Source of the DNA: Pelargonium cotyledonis
Lineage: Eukaryota > Streptophyta > Magnoliopsida > Geraniales > Geraniaceae
Length of the DNA stretch: 64,000 nt
Assembly (NCBI GenBank): GCA_036897625.1
Contig: JAYMTA010000009.1
Location: 62,001-126,000, forward strand
Reading direction: 5' to 3'
Part shown: piece by piece, positions 58,472 through 64,000 of the stretch
Layout of the letters: every line of letters begins with the position of its first letter
Position numbering within the stretch: position 1 is the first letter of the stretch
The notes under the pieces: model-generated
Seen by the model: only the letters and a program-made list of their open reading frames with translations
Database searches by the model: none
What the model was told of the DNA's origin: nothing
Made by a program: the position numbers and the translations under genes

Positions 58472-61271
58472 TCTTATATTCTATCCGAGACCTTTGATAA
58501 TAGGTAAAATCAGTATGAGGCTCCTACTTTGAGTGGAAGTTTATCTCTATATTTCTGGTATAACTCCTAGGAAAAACGTCAATCTGGTTAGTTTTTTTAG
58601 TTTGGTAATTCTCCATTTTATTATAATATGTTTAAGAATCCTTTACTCAGTAAATAGATAACTTGCTCTTAGTTACGTACGTACATAACATAAGAGCCCC
58701 CAAAACCCCACGCGGGTCCGCGTTTTAGTTCCTGTAATTTTTCGTGTCAATTAGCCTCTTGTTAAGAAGATAGGTATAGCTATTTTTGACTAAAAAGCCC
58801 TCTCGTAGTCTATTTCAGATGAATAATTATAGCAAGATATCCAAAAGTGAGATTTTTGAATGAAGTTTCTTTGTAATTATGTCGATGACTATGATGCCTG
58901 TATTAAAAAAGGACCCCTACTTTTGGGAATTCTGTAATTCTAGACCCTTACCTTATTTATTAGCATGATGACCATTATTATATCAAGATACAAGATAGGT
59001 TTACAAATATTCTCCCGATGTCTTTTTTAAAAATTGACTCCCAAACTTGACTTTCACACGGGCGCGCTACCTAGAAAAACCAATAAAAGTAACCGGTTTG
59101 AGTTATCCATTTTAAACGACTTAGCTTTCAGGTTACTTTTTAGAGTCTCTTATAAAAAGAGTATTCTTAGTAAATTTTGTTAACTTTCTTGTTACAAGAG
59201 CCCTTTATGTTACCTTACAAAGTTCAATAAAATAGAGAGACGATATACTGATGTTGTGTTGATAAACTGTGGAGATATAGAAATATTTGGCAGCCCTCCC
59301 TACAAAAAGACTCTGGTAAATGCTTATTATCAGTATAGCTTAAATAAGTAGACTAAATAATTCTAACGTCGACCGGGGCTCATAAAATTCTATCTAGCCG
59401 AGGCTATTCGAGCTTGGGGCATCTAAGAGTAAGAGTGCATACGACCCATATAATAAAACAGCTTTTTAATTCCGTGATTGGAGAGTTTAAGATACGAAGG
59501 TGGCTTTATAGGACTCTTTTTTTTTATAATTTTAGTAAAGAAAGGACATAATAAGCTTCAATTTACATTCAAAAAGACTAAACTAATTAAGTACTATTCA
59601 AGAAAAACAACCAAGGACCTAAGAACTTCTTTTGAAAGAAATACCTCTTTTCCGACAAGTAAAATAAGTAAAAGCTAAAGCTTAGCTTGAGTAATAAGAA
59701 TTTACCATAAAACTTTCATGAAACCGGGTATTTTTAGAAACTCTACAATTCTAAATGTCATTTTTTTTAGGATAATAAGATCCCTAAATATTGAGAATAA
59801 GAATGGAGACTGCCTTACAAGTGAACTCCCATGTGATAGGCCCCCCTAGACTTGAAAAATTATATATCAGTACAACGTGAAACGAATGCCTTAGGCTATA
59901 CTTAAACTAAGATTACGATGCGATTTAGACTAACTTTCTAATAGTAGACTCTTATAAAAAAGTATCCAAAGTTTTCAATGTTCTTAGATTTCTCGAGTGT
60001 AAAACATTTCGTCAAGTTTTACAGAGATATCGGTTCAGTGCACAGGCTTTAAGAAGGCCCTTTTAATTACTTAGATAAAGATTATGTATGACCCGTATTC
60101 TTGAAAGTAAGAAAGTGAGAAAGACTGTTGGGCGAGAATCAGCTTTGGTTTCTTGTAGTATTAGGATATATACTAGAACCATAACATAGAGGAAGCTTTT
60201 CCAGGTGTTTCCCTCTTTTTAGTTAGTAGCTTGTGACAAAACTCTAGTCCTAAAAACTTAAGGAATACCTTTAATTAAAGCCCTAATTTCAGTTTTATCT
60301 ACTCCATAGCACTTCCTTTTGGATTAAAGTACAGTAAATTGTTATTGTGAAAAAGCATATGAGGTTGATTAAAAGCTTAAAAACGAGTCATACATTGTAT
60401 ATAACTAAGACTCCGAGTAACCTTACGCCTTAATGAGTGAAAACTCTTACCTAAACGACAACTGCTGGAACTGAAAGCTTTCTGGTGTGCCGCTTAAATT
60501 CAACTATAGAAAAACAACTCGTTTGTCTTGTCTATTGTACTTCCCCCCTTTTTAATATGAACTCCTTTCACTTAATAATTAATCGATTTGCTTCAAAATA
60601 TAGTATTCTATATTATAATCTTCTTAAGTATATGAGTCATAAGTCTTTATCTTTATACTAGGAATTGACTCCAAAACTGAATTAGAATCAATAAGAAACT
60701 TTCATAAATATGGGTATAGTGCCAGCCAAAAATTCTTTAGTAAAGTTCCGTCGTCTAGCTAATCGTGCTAATTATGCAGTTATTTTTGTAAGAGTAAAAA
60801 GCCCACTAAGGGTACTCTTTGATGCTGTCTTTAATCTCTATATACTACTTAGACTAGCCTGCATAAATAAATAAATAGAGACTATTATATTTAACATTAA
60901 CAGGCTATAAACCTGGTTTTTTAAGCATTCCCCGATTCTTGATAAATTTGAAACCTCTTTCTGAAGGGTAACTAAAGGGATCATAATAGAGCGTCTTTTA
61001 AACCAAAGTCTACTGCTGATTGATAATCAATTAACTAAAGCTTTGTTGACCCTAGTTTGATAGGATATTCCTAATTAAATTGGAAACTTGTTCTTTAACA
61101 ATTTATTGGGGTTGTACTGAAACCTTAACTTAAAGATGTAGCTCTCTTGGTTTTCTATCTAAAATTTAGCGAGGAATCGGCCCTAGTAATAGTTACATTC
61201 GTAAACCCACATATTTAAATGGCAAGAAGTTGATTACGCTTTTTTTTTTGAATGATTTCAAATGTTATGAA
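58472..61271. other. AT-rich non-coding DNA
   Basis: It holds the GC hairpin at 58711-58722. A GGGGCTCATAAAATT near 59371 recalls a Met anticodon loop but no tRNA folds around it. The 66-codon frame at 59478-59678 is unrecognised. Confidence 0.55.
58711..58722. repeat. GC hairpin inside AT-rich DNA
   Basis: CGCGG-GT-CCGCG has perfect five-base arms. The flanks AAAAC and GTTTT can also pair around a CCCA bulge. An imperfect palindrome, GTTACGTAC/GTACATAAC, lies just upstream at about 58673-58690. No gene ends here, so a terminator role is not supported. Confidence 0.75.
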
Positions 61272-61335
61272 TCGGTTTGAACCTACGACTTCGCATAGGT
61301 ACGCTTGACGGTGTACCAATCTGTTTTATAGCGTT
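61272..61335 (-). pseudogene. weak tRNA-like remnant (elongator Met-like?)
   Basis: The minus strand has GATTGGTACACC, then GCGTACCTATGCGAAG, then GTCGTAGGTTCAAACC. The T-loop part and TGCGAAGTCGTAGG resemble tRNA-Met types, but the anticodon loop has lost CTCATAA and no acceptor stem is evident. Confidence 0.28.
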
Positions 61336-64000
61336 TTGAAGGTATTCTTTCACTAGTTTTGACCAAGAGGGGATGCGGTTGTGGATCTTACAACTAGAGC
61401 TATAATAAGGGGAGTGAGTTTATATATAAATATTTCTTATATCTAAATTAATTTAATAAATAAAAGTAAGGCTTTCTTAATACTGTCTGAAATTGAATTC
61501 TATATTATCTTTTGTTTATAAACTACCTTTAAACATTAACGAAAACCCATCAATAAACAAATTTTACCTAAAGGTCCTTATTTCTTTGCAACTAAATACT
61601 AATATAATGAACACCCTTCTAGAAAGGTATAACAATTTTCAATTCCATAGACCCCTTTAGTATATGTAATTTGCTAAATTAATAAATTTATATTTGCACT
61701 AAAGACTAGCTTTGTTCTGCAAACCCCGGAAATCAATGGGACCCGTCTTATAACTTCAAACCCTAAGTCAAAAGTCTCCTTTTTCTCGAAAACTACAGCA
61801 AGGAAGGAAACGCTTTTGTATTATATTGCTTGTTTTGGTTGTCACAGCCCCTTTCCCTTTGGTGAGTTATTTCATTTCGAACAAACCTCGTGTAGGTTAT
61901 CTTACATAATTTATTACCTCCTTAAATTGCAGGCTCAGCTTTCCTTAAGTTCTACTAAGTTTAAGAAATGTTTGGATTATTAAGTCCCCTTTTTTCGGGA
62001 TGAAAAGACTTTTTGTAAAATAGAAGAGCATATAACCTATTAGAAGATATATTTTTGCTAGAATCCCCTAGGAGATCCCTAACACGCGAATATCTAGGCT
62101 TTATACCTCATATAACTGTTGGTTAAATACTAATTAAAAATATTATGAACTTTTTCTGTGTACAAGATATACAAGGTATTCTCTTTTTGTGATAACAGAA
62201 TTCAGATACAAAAATCTCGAATTACTATAAAACTTTTAAAAGGGTAACCAGGTAACTTAGCTTATTACAAGTAAACCGATTCAGAAAAATAACTACTAAT
62301 TCTACGCCGATGTATTTGTTTCTTCTTACAATTATAAGTATTTATCCTTATATAGAAATATATGGTGGGGGTTAACAACTAGGGGAAAAGAAAGGAAAGC
62401 TAGTACAGGACTCTATATCAGGAAGACTTTTTGTATGGAGCTCCCAACTATTTGTCGTTATTATACCTGAACGGTACCCTTCTAAGTATATGCTTTATAT
62501 TAAATGTATCACTCTGAATAGCTCTTGTTGGCACTTTCCCAATCTCATAAGAAATTGAATCGCTGTACCAAGTTTAAGGTTTTAGTCAAGCTTTTCTTTT
62601 AGTTATAAATAATTGAGAGTCCTCACTAAAGCTAAAGAGAAGGTGCTCAAGTATACTTTATTTTAGTTTCCTGTGGAATCTTTTTTGTAAAAACTTATAA
62701 TATAATTTCACTTCCTTATGTTTTAATAATTCCGTATTCTTATGTGTAAATCCTTAGACTAGTGTATATACTTTGAAGAGACTAGACCTATATACGGATT
62801 AACAGCAAGTAGAGTTCATTTTTGTTTAGTATTCTTAGGGTTGAACCAAGGGCTTCTCTTCTATTCAAACCCAGAAGCAAAAGGGGACCTTACTACAGAG
62901 TTTATCAATGAAAAAAGAGTTTTTAGAAGTAGATCTCATGCATATATTACAGAATTACATATGGATTTACTAGTAAAGCGGGTTTTTTTAGTATAATATC
63001 CTATAATTTAGCAGAATAGCGCTTTTAAGGAAAAAGAAAAGTACAATTCAAAATCTTATAGTAACCGGCGAGGATGCTGGAGTACATATATCCTATCCTA
63101 AAAGCACCCTACTTTAATACAAAAACTTGTTTACGCTTCTTAGGTTTTTGAAAACTTACTCTACTCTCAGGGTTATGGATTCCGTCAACTCCAGTCTTTG
63201 ATTCTGAGTAGTGCTCGCTCTTCATTATAGATTTCTCAACACAAGAGGGGCCTGTCCGAAGCCTATTGCTAAATGGGTTCCTGACCCTTTTTAATTACTA
63301 TTATGTCATAAAAACCTTTAGATAGCTTTTATCGGGGCCCTTTTCTAATTATTTCATCAGGGAATCTACATATTCTTTTTGATTCGTATTAGCCAGTACT
63401 TTTAGCAAATGGGTGTAGCGATTACCCTTTCATTTTCCTTAATCAAGTGAAACAAGCCAAAAACTAATCTTGAAGTAAAGAAAATGCCTTCTTAAGTTAA
63501 GATTTACTAAAGGAATTTTGTCTAGCATATATCCTGTTTTATTATAGATTTTATTATAAAATTTTGAAAAGATAAATGCTCGCTATAATTTTCTTTTTTC
63601 TATCAGATTATACTAGTCAGAAAAGTACCTCTTATATGTTAATATTTACTAGAGATTCCATTTCCAAAGGATTACCTAAGCCTCATCAAGTGAAGGTAAG
63701 GAATTTATTTCATTGTTAAATCTAAGTCAGTATGGACCCCTCCTTTTATTACTTTTACTTTTTACAAAAATAAAGGATAAACTGTATTTAACTCCTTCTG
63801 GATTAAATCATCTTTTATAAAACAAATAACTAGTTCTCCATATTTGTAAAAGACTTGCTGTATTCTTATTATCTTATTAGTAAAACAAGTAAGGATTTGA
63901 AACCTACTCTTAAAATTACAAAGCAAACTTGTCTCTTTTTACAATTTAGGGTCTTGTAAATAATGCTTTTGAATTTGTGATATCTCTAACTTCTCAGTTA
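61336..64000. other. AT-rich non-coding DNA to the window end
   Basis: No gene, tRNA or repeat copy recognised. The most AT-rich patch is about 61420-61470. Confidence 0.6.

Noticed and set aside
59365-59420. GGGGCTCATAAAATT followed by CTATTCGAGCTT, possible tRNA-Met
   Set aside because: Anticodon and acceptor stems do not pair.
1-64000. CRISPR arrays, bacterial operons, riboswitches and ribosome-binding sites
   Set aside because: No regularly spaced identical repeats and no coding density of a bacterial or viral kind; the content is organelle-like.

Overview
The window looks like a stretch of a very large, gene-poor mitochondrial genome from the green-plant lineage (Streptophyta), most likely a streptophyte green alga. 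Three things suggest this. The only intact protein gene, nad4L, encodes a 100-residue protein very close to land-plant NAD4L. The recognisable tRNA-like sequences (initiator Met, Asp, Gln) are of bacterial/organellar type. The DNA is about two-thirds A+T by eye, which is richer than usual for land-plant mitochondria. nad4L reads correctly with the standard code and no RNA editing. A nuclear copy of mitochondrial DNA is not excluded, and no species is claimed.

Layout. From 1 to about 42.5 kb the DNA is AT-rich and largely featureless. It holds nad4L (38693-38995, minus), scattered degenerate tRNA-like sequences (best at 3.7, 10.9, 17.3, 21.9 and 36.4 kb), one outlying repeat copy at 8.4-8.8 kb, and two short open frames (26.5 and 41.9 kb) that share a motif with the repeats. 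From about 42.5 to 54.8 kb lies a different kind of DNA: an island of two interleaved, diverged repeat families, called RepA and RepB here. RepB occurs partly head to tail, with about 490-600 bp between copies, and carries a conserved GC-rich core plus a lysine/glutamine-rich coding-like stretch. RepA occurs in a long and a short form and nearly always lies beside the coding-like end of RepB, so the two probably form one composite element. From 54.9 kb to the end the quiet AT-rich DNA returns, opening with an initiator tRNA-Met-like gene at 54922-54994.

How the parts relate. nad4L stands alone: no neighbouring complex I gene, rRNA gene, intron core or maturase was recognised. The tRNA-like loci are mostly broken, so they look like dispersed fossils rather than a working tRNA set. 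The repeat island is the most unusual content; neither family was recognised. All judgements come from reading the sequence by eye; no alignment, folding or database search was run.
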